Source: Burkholderia seminalis DSM 23518 (GTDB lineage Bacteria > Pseudomonadota > Gammaproteobacteria > Burkholderiales > Burkholderiaceae). Taken from it: DNA of 64,000 nucleotides. The stretch is taken from contig NZ_CADFDK010000001.1 of the NCBI RefSeq assembly GCF_902832885.1, positions 496,001-560,000 on the forward strand. The letters run 5' to 3'. Shown here piece after piece: positions 28,028 to 36,475 of the stretch. Position numbers and translations under genes: made by a program. The notes below the pieces were generated by a model. The model had not been told where the DNA came from, made no database searches, and saw nothing but the letters and a program-made list of their open reading frames with translations. The stretch's first letter is position 1. Every line of letters begins with the position of its first letter.

Positions 28028-28834
28028 TCATGCGCCGAACGCGGCTTTCGCCAGCAACCCGAGCGCAACGCACACGAGCACGGCCGCGAAGCCGGCCTGC
28101 ACGTGCCGCGCGGCGAGGCGGCGCGACGCGCCGCGGCCGGCGGCCATGCCGAACGCGGTTGCGACGGTGAACCACAGCGTCACGTCGAGCGGCGCACGTG
28201 TGCCCGACACGAGCGTCGCGAGCACGCCGCCCGTGCCGACCAGCGCGATCACCATCAGCGACGTCGCGACCACGCCGTGCATCGATACATTCGTGAACTT
28301 GCGCAGCATCGGCACGATCACGAAGCCGCCGCCGACGCCGAGCAACCCCGTCATCAGTCCCGTCATCGCGCCGGTCGACGCCAGCGCCACGACGACCGGC
28401 CAGGACCACACCAGCCGGCCCGTATCGGGATTCACGCGGCCGACGCACAGCGGCGACGCGTCGGCGTCGACCGCTGCCTGCCGCAGCGCCTGCCGCAACA
28501 GGCGGCCGGCGACGACCAGCATCGTCAGTGCGAACAGCGTGAGCAGCAGGCGCTGCGGCAACATGTGCGCGAGCCGTACGCCGAGCGTGGTCAGCGGCAC
28601 GCCGGCCACGGCCATCAGCAGCGCCGCGCGATAGCGCACGAGCCCGCGGCGGAAGCCTTCGAGCGCACCGAGCGCGGCACTGCCTGCTACCGCGACGAGC
28701 GCGACGGGCGTGGCCTGCTGCATCGGCCAGCTCATTCCGACGACGAGCGCGGGCACCGCGAGAATGCCGCCGCCGGCGCCGGTCAGCCCGAGCACGGCGC
28801 CGACGAAGCTGCCCAGTACGAGGGAAATCAGCAT
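28028..28834 (-). CDS. TauE/SafE-family sulfite exporter-like permease
   Basis: A 268-residue integral membrane protein with two repeated halves, each beginning with a Gly-rich loop (LTGAGGGILAVPAL and LLGVGGGFVIVPML), the TauE/SafE signature. It is the last gene of the sulfide operon, 18 bp after the preceding stop, so export of sulfite or another oxidised sulfur anion produced by the upstream enzymes is likely. Confidence 0.87.
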   Translation of the reverse strand: MLISLVLGSFVGAVLGLTGAGGGILAVPALVVGMSWPMQQATPVALVAVAGSAALGALEGFRRGLVRYRAALLMAVAGVPLTTLGVRLAHMLPQRLLLTLFALTMLVVAGRLLRQALRQAAVDADASPLCVGRVNPDTGRLVWSWPVVVALASTGAMTGLMTGLLGVGGGFVIVPMLRKFTNVSMHGVVATSLMVIALVGTGGVLATLVSGTRAPLDVTLWFTVATAFGMAAGRGASRRLAARHVQAGFAAVLVCVALGLLAKAAFGA

Positions 28835-28852
28835 GACGTCATCGCGCTCCGG

Positions 28853-30526
28853 TCAACGTGCGACGGCGGGCTTCGCGAGCCATTCGCGGCCCTTGAGCAT
28901 CGCCTTCCAGTAGAGCGGCGGCAGCACGCGTTCCTTGAGCAGCCACGCGAGCCGTGACGGGCGCTTGCCGTCGATCAGCCATGCGGGGAAGGTCGGCGCG
29001 ACCTTGCCGCCATACAGGAATTCGGCGAGCACGATCTTGCCGCGCTCGACGGTGAGCGGGCATGAGCCGTAGCCGTCGTACGCGGCATCGCCGTGCGCGC
29101 GGCCGAGCGACGCGAGCAGGTTGTGCGCGACGACGGGCGCCTGCTTGCGGGCGGCGGCGGCCGTTTTCGCATTGGTCGTGTTGGTGACGTCGCCGAGCGC
29201 GTAGACGTCCGGAAACTGCCGGTGCCGCAGCGTCGCCGGATCGACGTCGATCCAGCCGGCCGCGTCGGCGAGCGGGCTCGAACGCACGAAGTCGGGCGCC
29301 TTTTGCGGCGGCACGACGTGGATCATGTCGAACCCACGCACGACGGTTTCCTTGCCGCCGTCCGGCAGCGTGCGCGCGAACGTCGCCTGGCGTGCCGGGC
29401 CGTCGATCGCGACGAGGTTGTGGCCGAACGACAGCGCGATGTCGTAGCTTTTCACGTATTCCATCAGCGCCGGTACGTAGTCGGCGACGCCGAACAGCGC
29501 CGCGCCCGCATTCAGGAATTCGACGTTCGCGGCGTCGAGCCGGCCTGCGCGCCGCCAGTGGTCGCACGACAGGTACATCGCCTTCTGCGGCGCGCCCGCG
29601 CACTTGATCGGCATCGGCGGCTGCGTGAACAGCGCATGGCCGCCGCGGAACGCGCGCACGAGTTCCCACGTGTACGGCGCGAGATCGTAGCGGTAGTTCG
29701 ACGTGACGCCGTTGCGGCCGAGCGTGTCGGCGAGGCCGTCGATCGCGTGCCAGTCGAGCTTGAGTCCCGGGCACACGACGAGCTTGCGGTAGCCGATGCG
29801 GCGGCAGCCGTCGAGCACGACCGTGTGCGCGTCGGGCTCGAAGCCCGCGACGGCGGCCTGGATCCGGTGCACGCCGCGCGGCAGCACGTCGGTCATCCGG
29901 CGTGCGGTGGTTTCCGGCTGGAACACGCCCGCGCCGACCATCGTCCAGCCCGGCTGGTAGTAGTGGACGTCGGCCGGATCGATCACCGCGATGTCGAGCG
30001 ACGCGTCGCGCGCGAGCAGGCTCGACGCGACCGCGATGCCGGCCGCACCCGCGCCGACGATCACGATGTCGTGCCGTGCGTCGACGACGGGTGGCGCGGC
30101 TTGCCGGCCGCCCGATGCGATGCGCGACGCGATTCCGCCCAGGTCGTAGCCGGCCGCGCCGGCCGTCGCGATGATGTCGTTCAGCGGCCGCAGACCCGCC
30201 TGCGACAGCGCCCACAGCGTGGCCGAACGCGTGCCGCTGCGGCAGTAGGCGAGTACCGGGCCGTCGAGCGACGCGAGCAGCGCGCCGAACTGCGCGGCCT
30301 GGTCGTCGGTGACCTTGCCGGTATCGACCGGCAGGTAAAGCACGTCGATGCCGAGCGGCGCGGCCGCCGCGCGGATTTCGGTGACGGTCGGCTGGTCGGC
30401 GCCTTCGCCGTCCGGCCGGTTGCAGACGATCGCGCGGATGCCGGCCGCGTGAAGCGCGGGCAGGTCGGCCGCGGTGATTTGCGGCGAGACCGACAGCGTG
30501 TCGGTCAGCTTGCGGATGGAGGTCAT
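28853..30526 (-). CDS. sqr: DUF442 phosphatase/sulfurtransferase-like domain fused to sulfide:quinone oxidoreductase
   Basis: A 557-residue fusion. Residues 1-110 form a DUF442 (TIGR01244) domain with the P-loop CRSGTRS at 95-101, resembling dual-specificity phosphatases and rhodanese-like sulfurtransferases. From residue 150 an FAD-dependent oxidoreductase follows: GAGAAG at 158-163, active Cys309 in KCAGAPQKAMYLS (close to the mitochondrial SQR motif), Cys252 in VVCPG, and ALGDVTNTTNAK near the C-terminus. It should oxidise sulfide to sulfane sulfur and pass electrons to quinone; the N-terminal domain may accept or transfer the persulfide. ATG 30526 is preceded by GAGGTC-like purines; the long upstream extension is a shadow. 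Confidence 0.87.
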   Translation of the reverse strand: MTSIRKLTDTLSVSPQITAADLPALHAAGIRAIVCNRPDGEGADQPTVTEIRAAAAPLGIDVLYLPVDTGKVTDDQAAQFGALLASLDGPVLAYCRSGTRSATLWALSQAGLRPLNDIIATAGAAGYDLGGIASRIASGGRQAAPPVVDARHDIVIVGAGAAGIAVASSLLARDASLDIAVIDPADVHYYQPGWTMVGAGVFQPETTARRMTDVLPRGVHRIQAAVAGFEPDAHTVVLDGCRRIGYRKLVVCPGLKLDWHAIDGLADTLGRNGVTSNYRYDLAPYTWELVRAFRGGHALFTQPPMPIKCAGAPQKAMYLSCDHWRRAGRLDAANVEFLNAGAALFGVADYVPALMEYVKSYDIALSFGHNLVAIDGPARQATFARTLPDGGKETVVRGFDMIHVVPPQKAPDFVRSSPLADAAGWIDVDPATLRHRQFPDVYALGDVTNTTNAKTAAAARKQAPVVAHNLLASLGRAHGDAAYDGYGSCPLTVERGKIVLAEFLYGGKVAPTFPAWLIDGKRPSRLAWLLKERVLPPLYWKAMLKGREWLAKPAVAR

Positions 30527-30558
30527 GTCGGGGTCTCGGTTGGGGCAGCGCGTGCGGC

Positions 30559-31443
30559 TCAGATCGCGTCGAGCGGGATCTTCAGGTAGCGCACGCCATT
30601 GTTCTCGGGCTCGGGCAGGTGGCCGGCACGCATGTTGACCTGCACGGACGGCAGCATCAGCACGGGCATGTCGAGCGTCGCGTCGCGTGCGGTGCGCATC
30701 GCGACGAAATCGTCCTCGGTCACGCCGTCCTTCACGTGCACGTTCGCGCGGCGCTGCTCGGCCACCGTCGTCACGAACTGCACGTCGCGGCCGCCCGGCT
30801 GGTAGTCGTGGCACAGGTACAGGCGCGTGTCGGGCGGCAGCGCGAGCACGCGCGCGATCGAGCGGTACAGCGTGCGTGCGTCGCCGCCGGGGAAGTCGCA
30901 GCGGGCCGTGCCGTAGTCGGGCATGAACAGCGTGTCGCCGACGAATGCCGCGCGCTGCGTCGCGTCGTCGACGCAGTAGGTCATGCACGCGGGCGTGTGG
31001 CCCGGCGTGTGCAGCGCGCGGATCGTCAGCGCGCCGAGCGCGAGCGTGTCGCCGTCGTCGACGAGCCGGTCGAACTGGCGGCCGTCTTCCGCGAAGCCGG
31101 GGCCGGCGTTGAACAGCGTGCCGAACACGTGCTGCACGCGGCGCACGTGCGAACCGATCGCGATCCGGCCGCCGACCCGCGCTTTCAGGTACGGCGCGGC
31201 CGACAGGTGGTCGGCGTGCACGTGCGTTTCCAGCAGCCACTCGACGGTTGCGCCGAGTTCGGCGACGCGGGCGATCAGCCGGTCGGCGCTGGCCGTGCGC
31301 GTGCGGCCGGATGTTGGGTCGTAGTCGAGCACGCTGTCGATCAGCGCGCACGCGCGGCTGTCGGTATCGAGCAGGAGATAGCTGACGGTGTGGGTCGCCG
31401 GGTCGAAAAAGCCTTCGACCGACAGGGCGGGGGCGTTGCTCAC
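30559..31443 (-). CDS. pdo: MBL-fold persulfide dioxygenase (ETHE1/SdoA/Blh type)
   Basis: A 294-residue metallo-beta-lactamase-fold protein. HVHADH at 74-79 and later His/Asp residues (HTPGHTP, GDTLFMPDYG, LCHDY) bind a single iron in this subfamily. It oxidises glutathione persulfide to sulfite. GTG 31443 has GAGGA seven bases upstream. It is the first gene behind the sigma-54 promoter; its sulfite product fits the TauE-like exporter at the operon end. Confidence 0.87.
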   Translation of the reverse strand: MSNAPALSVEGFFDPATHTVSYLLLDTDSRACALIDSVLDYDPTSGRTRTASADRLIARVAELGATVEWLLETHVHADHLSAAPYLKARVGGRIAIGSHVRRVQHVFGTLFNAGPGFAEDGRQFDRLVDDGDTLALGALTIRALHTPGHTPACMTYCVDDATQRAAFVGDTLFMPDYGTARCDFPGGDARTLYRSIARVLALPPDTRLYLCHDYQPGGRDVQFVTTVAEQRRANVHVKDGVTEDDFVAMRTARDATLDMPVLMLPSVQVNMRAGHLPEPENNGVRYLKIPLDAI

Positions 31444-31488
31444 GGGGTGTCCTCGATCGGGTTCTGCATCTGCAATCGCGATCTTTAC

Positions 31489-31504
31489 TTCAAGAAGCGT
31501 GCCA
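31489..31504 (-). promoter_or_regulatory. Sigma-54 promoter of the sulfide oxidation operon
   Basis: On the minus strand the sequence reads TGGCAC-N5-TTGAA, one mismatch from the -24/-12 consensus (TGGCAC-N5-TTGCA). It sits about 45 bases before the GTG of the dioxygenase gene, with the start of transcription expected near 31478. Confidence 0.75.
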
Positions 31505-31583
31505 GCCAGCGGTGCGGCATCGGCCGATTAGACAGGGGCTTGATTCGGCTCGGGTTTTCGGTGCGTCGGCGGCCTCGTGATGG

Positions 31584-31660
31584 TGGCAGCGACACCCGGT
31601 GGCGGACGAAGACTGCCACAACTGGCAGTGTCGTGGCAGAATTGGCAGTCCGCCTGGCAG
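31584..31660. promoter_or_regulatory. Upstream activator sites: repeated TGGCAG motifs
   Basis: TGGCAG occurs at 31584, 31623, 31634, 31643 and 31655; with CTGCCA at 31613 the second forms a 16-bp inverted repeat (31613-31628). The cluster lies about 105-180 bp upstream of the predicted transcription start, the usual place for an enhancer-binding protein, and just before the activator gene. Confidence 0.6.
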
Positions 31661-31696
31661 TCCGCCCGGGCGCCTCTTCACCGAGCGAGCCTCCGC

Positions 31697-33079
31697 ATGC
31701 ATCCGCACGACACCATTCCGATCGTTCCCGCGCCGCGTCGCGACGCGCTGCCGGACGTGCGCGCGCTCGTCGCTTATCTCGAGCAGGACCCGCAGCCGAT
31801 GATCGTGGTCGATCCCGACTACCGCATCCTCGCGGCGAACGAGGCGTACCGGCGCCAGTTCGGTGTAGCCGGCGTCGAGCACGTGGGCCGGCACTGTTTC
31901 CAGGTTTCGCATCACTACGACGTGCCGTGCGACCAGGCCGGCGAGCATTGCCCGATGAAGCAGGCGCTCGAATCGCGCGGGCTGAACCGCGTGCTGCACA
32001 TCCATCGCACGCCGCGCGGCCCCGAGCATGTCGACGTCGAGCTGCGGCCGATCTTCGATGCGGACGGCAACGTGATCGCCTATGTCGAGCGGCTGACGAC
32101 GGTGCGCAGCGCATCCGCGCAACCGAGCGCGGAGGGGCTCGTCGGCGGCTCCGACGCCTTCAATGCGGCGCTCGGCGCGCTGCAGCGCGTCGCGCCGTGG
32201 ACGCTGCCGGTGCTGCTGCTCGGCGAATCGGGCACCGGCAAGGAACTGTTCGCCCGCGCCTTGCACGAGGCGAGCGATCGCGCGATGGGGCCGTTCGTCG
32301 TCGTCGATTGCTCGGGGATCGCCGAGACGCTGTTCGAGAGCGAACTGTTCGGTTACGAGAAAGGCGCGTTTACGGGCGCGAACCAGCGCAAGCCGGGCCT
32401 CGTCGAAACCGCGCAGGGCGGCACGCTGTTTCTCGACGAGATCGGCGACGTGCCGCTGCCGATGCAGGTGAAGCTGCTGCGGCTGATCGAGTCGGGCACG
32501 TTCCGGCGCGTCGGCGGCGTCGAGGCGCTGCGCGCCGATTTCCGGCTCGTCGCGGCCACGCACAAGCCGCTGCGCGAGATGATCGACGACGGCCGGTTCC
32601 GGCAGGATCTCTACTACCGGATCAACGCGTTTCCGATTCCGCTGCCGGCGTTGCGCGAACGGCAGGGCGACGTCGCGCTGCTGGCCGAGTCGATCCTGCG
32701 ACGGATCGCGAATGCGCGCGGCAAGGCAGGCGACGCGAATGCGCGGCCGTACAGGCTGACCGAACACGCACGCGCGTGCCTCGACGCGTATGCGTGGCCC
32801 GGCAACATCCGCGAGTTGCGCAACGTGCTCGAACGCGCGTGCCTGTTCGCGGACGACGGGACGATCCGGGTCGAGCATCTGCCGGCCGAACTGGTCGCGG
32901 CAGCGGCGGCGCCGCAAGATCCCGCGGCGGACGCGCGCGACGTGCCGGACGCGGAACTCGTGCGTATCGCGCGTACGTTCGACGGCACGCGCAAGGCGCT
33001 TGCCGAGCGGCTCGGGATGAGCGAGCGGACGCTGTACCGGCGGATTAAGGCGCTCGGCGTAGGTTCGCGCGAGCGTTGA
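31697..33079 (+). CDS. fisR: FisR-type sigma-54-dependent activator of sulfide oxidation
   Basis: A 460-residue enhancer-binding protein. Residues 25-135 are a PAS-like sensor with Cys67, Cys78 and Cys85; spacings of 11 and 7 equal those I recall for the three sensing cysteines of Cupriavidus FisR. The AAA+ domain has GESGTGKE at 176-183, GAFTGA at 223-228 (sigma-54 contact) and [10 protein letters not shown] at 241-250. A Fis-type helix-turn-helix ends the protein ([19 protein letters not shown]). ATG 31697 excludes a Trp/Gln-rich N-terminal extension that would read through the operator repeats. It is divergent from the pdo-sqr-tauE operon, which it presumably activates in response to sulfane sulfur. 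Confidence 0.88.
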   Translation: MHPHDTIPIVPAPRRDALPDVRALVAYLEQDPQPMIVVDPDYRILAANEAYRRQFGVAGVEHVGRHCFQVSHHYDVPCDQAGEHCPMKQALESRGLNRVLHIHRTPRGPEHVDVELRPIFDADGNVIAYVERLTTVRSASAQPSAEGLVGGSDAFNAALGALQRVAPWTLPVLLLGESGTGKELFARALHEASDRAMGPFVVVDCSGIAETLFESELFGYEKGAFTGANQRKPGLVETAQGGTLFLDEIGDVPLPMQVKLLRLIESGTFRRVGGVEALRADFRLVAATHKPLREMIDDGRFRQDLYYRINAFPIPLPALRERQGDVALLAESILRRIANARGKAGDANARPYRLTEHARACLDAYAWPGNIRELRNVLERACLFADDGTIRVEHLPAELVAAAAAPQDPAADARDVPDAELVRIARTFDGTRKALAERLGMSERTLYRRIKALGVGSRER

Positions 33080-33156
33080 ACGCGCATGTCGCGCGCGGCT
33101 GGCAACGGTACACGGGTTTGCCGATAATGACGTATTCCCGTTCCGCCTCTTCGCCG

Positions 33157-33681
33157 ATGAACCGACGCTTCCTTTCGCCTTGCCTGTTTCTTGCGGCCGC
33201 CGTCTCGTGCAACCCGGCCCAGGCCGCCGACTATACGTGGACCGATGCGGCCGGCGCGCACGCGGTGACGCTGGCCAGGACCGAGTCCGGCGACGATGTC
33301 GAGCTGAAGGTGGCGGCGACGCTCGACGGCCATCCCGACTGGACGGTGCGCGACTACGTGAAGGCCTGTCCGGTCGATGTGATCCTCGACGTCGTACCGA
33401 AGTCGATCGAAATGCGCGACCTGCTCGGCAACGGCCGCAAGCAGTTCCTGTTCGCGTACAAGATCGGCTGCCGCGGCGACGTCAGTGCCGATCAGGTCAA
33501 GTATTTCCTGGTGGATGCCGGCACGAAATACGTGCTGCGCGGCGAGGAAACCGTGACGGTCAACGGCAAGTTCGTCGACGGCGGCGCGGCGCCCGTGCCG
33601 AACGCGGACCTGAAGGCGCAGCCCGTGCTTCTGCGTTACATGACGAAGCGCTGGCGCGGGATCAGCGCACGCAACGACTAG
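33157..33681 (+). CDS. Secreted hypothetical protein
   Basis: A 174-residue protein; ATG 33157 gives a signal peptide (MNRRFLSPCLFLAAAVSC... cleaved near AQA-ADYTW). Upstream in-frame ATGs at 33076 and 33127 give no signal peptide, and there is no clear Shine-Dalgarno sequence. The mature part has one Cys pair (KACPVD, KIGCRGD) and a beta-rich pattern. No family recognised. It follows fisR on the same strand after about 77 bp. Confidence 0.65.
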   Translation: MNRRFLSPCLFLAAAVSCNPAQAADYTWTDAAGAHAVTLARTESGDDVELKVAATLDGHPDWTVRDYVKACPVDVILDVVPKSIEMRDLLGNGRKQFLFAYKIGCRGDVSADQVKYFLVDAGTKYVLRGEETVTVNGKFVDGGAAPVPNADLKAQPVLLRYMTKRWRGISARND

Positions 33682-33745
33682 GCCGGCGGCCGATGCGTGC
33701 AGGGTGATCGGGCGGCACACCGCGGCCCGTCCGCCGCCCGCCTCG

Positions 33746-34780
33746 TCATGCGCTCAGCGCACGGGCGCCAGTTGCCATCGCTTCGCGCACGAAACCGAGC
33801 AGCGTCTCGTCGGTCCACGAATCCTTCGTCAGCGCCGGCTCGTTCATCAGCGCCGCGCGGAATTTCGCGTGCGTGGCCGGATCGTGCCCCGCGTAGCTGC
33901 GGAACAGTTCGAGCCAGCGCTGCGCGAGCGCGCGGCCTTGCGGCGAATCGGGCCGCGTGCCCGCGTCGATCGCGTCGCGCACGTCGGCCATCAGTTGCGG
34001 CCATTCCATCGCACGTTCGGCGTAGTGCGCGCGCATGAAGCGGATCTCGTCCGGCGCGAGGTACGGCTCGAAGAGCCGCATCTTCGTTTCCGACGATGCG
34101 CGCAGCACGTAGTCGCGCAGCGCGGTCGAGATGCCGATCTTCGACTGCATCGCCGGTTCGTGCTCGTGCATCCGGTTGAGCTTCGCGAGCAACCGCGGAT
34201 CGTTGTTCGTGTCGCGCACGAGCAGCGCCATCCAGCGTGCGGCGAGCGCACGCACGCGCTCGTCCTCGGCGGGCACGCCCGCGTCATACAGCGCACGGAC
34301 CTCGTCGACGAGCGCGATCCATTCCGCGTCGCCCGTCTGGCTCTTCCGGTACATCGGCATGCGCGCGAGTTCTTCCTCGGAGAAATATTTGTCGTACACG
34401 GTCATCAACTCCAGTGTGGTGAGCCAATCGGCCAGTTCCGGCTCCGTGCCCGCCGCGAGCTGCGCATGCAGGTTCACGAGCCGCTCGCGCAGCTGCGCGG
34501 TCTGCGCCAGCTGACGGTCGAGCAGCGCGATCTGCTTCGCGACGAGCTCGACGAGCGGGGTGCCGGGCTGGTTCAGGTGATCGCCGATTTCGGCGAGCGA
34601 CAGGCCGAAGCGACGCAGCGCCTGGATCTGGTGGAGCCGGGCGATGTCGTGGCGGTCGTACAGCCGGTAGCCGTTGTCGGCGCGCGCCGAAGGCGTCAGC
34701 AAACCGATTGCGTGATAGTGATGAAGCGTGCGGACGGTCAGTCCGCTGCGTTTCGCCAGTTCTCCCACTTTCAGCCGCAT
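33746..34780 (-). CDS. MerR-family regulator with two TipAS-like domains
   Basis: A 344-residue regulator. N-terminal MerR helix-turn-helix (LKVGELAKRSGLTVRTLHHYHAIGLL), coiled coil at 75-110, then two homologous TipAS-like blocks at about 132-190 (YFSEEELARM...ARWMALL) and 240-296 (YLAPDEIRFM...AQRWLELF). TipAL-type proteins of about 250 residues have one such block, which binds small-molecule antibiotics. It lies downstream of the RND pump operon on the same strand, so drug-responsive control is plausible but unproven. Confidence 0.85.
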   Translation of the reverse strand: MRLKVGELAKRSGLTVRTLHHYHAIGLLTPSARADNGYRLYDRHDIARLHQIQALRRFGLSLAEIGDHLNQPGTPLVELVAKQIALLDRQLAQTAQLRERLVNLHAQLAAGTEPELADWLTTLELMTVYDKYFSEEELARMPMYRKSQTGDAEWIALVDEVRALYDAGVPAEDERVRALAARWMALLVRDTNNDPRLLAKLNRMHEHEPAMQSKIGISTALRDYVLRASSETKMRLFEPYLAPDEIRFMRAHYAERAMEWPQLMADVRDAIDAGTRPDSPQGRALAQRWLELFRSYAGHDPATHAKFRAALMNEPALTKDSWTDETLLGFVREAMATGARALSA

Positions 34781-34907
34781 TCGTTCCTCCGTTCGGTGCG
34801 CACACTGGAGTCTCGAACGTTACGCTACGTGAGGGTCAAGCGGAAGATCGGCATTCGGCGGCCGGACGCGTGCGGGGTCGCCGCACGCGGCCGGCCGAAG
34901 GGGCCGG

Positions 34908-36473
34908 TCATGGCGTCGAAGGGGCGGTATCGGGCGCGGCGGCGTGGGCCTGCTGGCCGGTTGCGGCATCGCCGGCCGTGCTGCCGGTCTTGGCGGATGT
35001 GTCGCCGTTGCCGGCCGGCGGCGTGCCCATCGCCTGGTACAGCCGCGCGGTATTCGCGAACCGCGCGCCGGTCGCGCGGATCTCGTCGAGCCGCGCGTTG
35101 CGGTACTGCAGCTCGCTCGCGCGCGCGGCCGACGGCGGCAGCGCGCCGAGCCGCACGCGGGCCGCCGCGTCGTCGTATGCGCCGCGCGCTGAAAGGGCGG
35201 CACGCGACGACGCATCGAGCGCTTCCGCATCGTGTTCGAGCGCCGCCAGTGAATCGGCGACGTTCTGGAACGCGCCGAGCACGGCCTGCTTGTACTGGTC
35301 GACCGCGGCCTCGTAGGTCGCCTTCGCCGCACGGCGCTGCGCGAGCAGCGCGCCGCCGTGGAAGATCGGCTGGCTCAGCGACGCGCCGACGTTCCAGATC
35401 GCGCCGGCGCCCGACAGCATCGTCGGCCAGCTGAAGCCGCCTCGTCCCATCGCGGCCGACAGCGACAGCTGCGGGAACATCTGCGCGGTCGCGAGGCCCA
35501 CTTCGGCCGCGGCTGCCTTCAGCCCCGCATCGGCCGCCTGGATGTCCGGGCGGCTTTTCAGGAGGTCCGACGGCACGACGACGGGCACCTGCTCGGGCAG
35601 ATGCAGATCGGCGAGCGCGAGATCCGCCGGCGGCCGGTCGGGCGTGCGGCCGACCAGCACCGCGAGCGCATGCCGCGCCGAGTCGCGCTGCTGGCGCAGC
35701 GCGGGCAGGCTCGCCGCGAACGTGTCGGCGCTTTGCCGCGCGTTCAGCGCGTCGCTGCGCGACGCCGAGCCGAGCGCATAGCGGCGTTCGGCGTCGTGCG
35801 CCTGGTCGTTCGCGAGCGCGACGAGCCGCTCGGTCGTGCCGATCTGCGCGTTGAGCACCGACACGGTGATCGACGCGGTGACGATGTTCGCGGCCAGCGC
35901 GCGCCGCGCGGATTCGAGCTGGAACGCGCTGACGTCGACGCGTTTCGCGAGCGCGCGGTTCGCGAAGCGCGACACGCCGAACAGGTCGATCGTATAGCTG
36001 GCCTGCAGTTGCCCGACGAACGTGTCGTACAGCAGCGTCGGCGCGCCGAGCGCGGGAATCGGCACGCCGAGCGCGCGCTGGCGTGTCGCCTGGGCGCCTG
36101 CGTCGATCGACGGCAGCATCGAGCTGCCGATCTGCCCGCGCAGCTGTTCGCGCGCGGCGTCCAGCGAATGCGACGCCGCGCCGAGCGTCGGGCTGTTGCG
36201 CAGCCCTTCGTCGACGAGCGCGTTCAGCGCGTCGGAGCGGTACTGTTTCCACCAGTCGGGCACCGGCTGCGCGCCGACTTCGAACTGCTGCGCGACGCCT
36301 TGCGCGGACACGGTCTGCTGTACTTGCGGCACGGTGCCGTAGTGCGCGGGCGACGGCATCGCGGGCGGCTCGCCGCTCGGCGCGAACCACGCGCAGCCCG
36401 CGAGCGGGCCGGCGAGGCTCGCCACCGCGAGCGCCCGCACGGCTTTCGTTTTCAGGTTCATCGATTCATCCAT
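34908..36473 (-). CDS. RND efflux outer-membrane channel lipoprotein (NodT/OprM family)
   Basis: A 521-residue outer-membrane factor. The lipoprotein signal ends LAGC (Cys27). The two homologous halves contain the usual SYTIDLFGVSRFAN and NVGASLSQPIFHGG motifs of OprM-type proteins. ATG 36473 begins two bases after the pump stop and has GGGAG seven bases upstream; ATG 36461 is an alternative. A Pro/Ala/Thr-rich C-terminal tail of about 35 residues is unusual. Last gene of the efflux operon. Confidence 0.9.
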   Translation of the reverse strand: MDESMNLKTKAVRALAVASLAGPLAGCAWFAPSGEPPAMPSPAHYGTVPQVQQTVSAQGVAQQFEVGAQPVPDWWKQYRSDALNALVDEGLRNSPTLGAASHSLDAAREQLRGQIGSSMLPSIDAGAQATRQRALGVPIPALGAPTLLYDTFVGQLQASYTIDLFGVSRFANRALAKRVDVSAFQLESARRALAANIVTASITVSVLNAQIGTTERLVALANDQAHDAERRYALGSASRSDALNARQSADTFAASLPALRQQRDSARHALAVLVGRTPDRPPADLALADLHLPEQVPVVVPSDLLKSRPDIQAADAGLKAAAAEVGLATAQMFPQLSLSAAMGRGGFSWPTMLSGAGAIWNVGASLSQPIFHGGALLAQRRAAKATYEAAVDQYKQAVLGAFQNVADSLAALEHDAEALDASSRAALSARGAYDDAAARVRLGALPPSAARASELQYRNARLDEIRATGARFANTARLYQAMGTPPAGNGDTSAKTGSTAGDAATGQQAHAAAPDTAPSTP

Positions 36474-36475
36474 GG

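Noticed and set aside
30527-31351. Upstream extension of the SQR fusion gene
   Set aside because: The extension is Arg/Pro-rich and antisense-frame overlaps the persulfide dioxygenase; ATG 30526 gives a natural DUF442 start.
30619-33048. Open frame of 809 codons spanning the sulfide operon promoter and fisR
   Set aside because: Crosses two real genes on both strands and a sigma-54 promoter; composition is that of a shadow frame.
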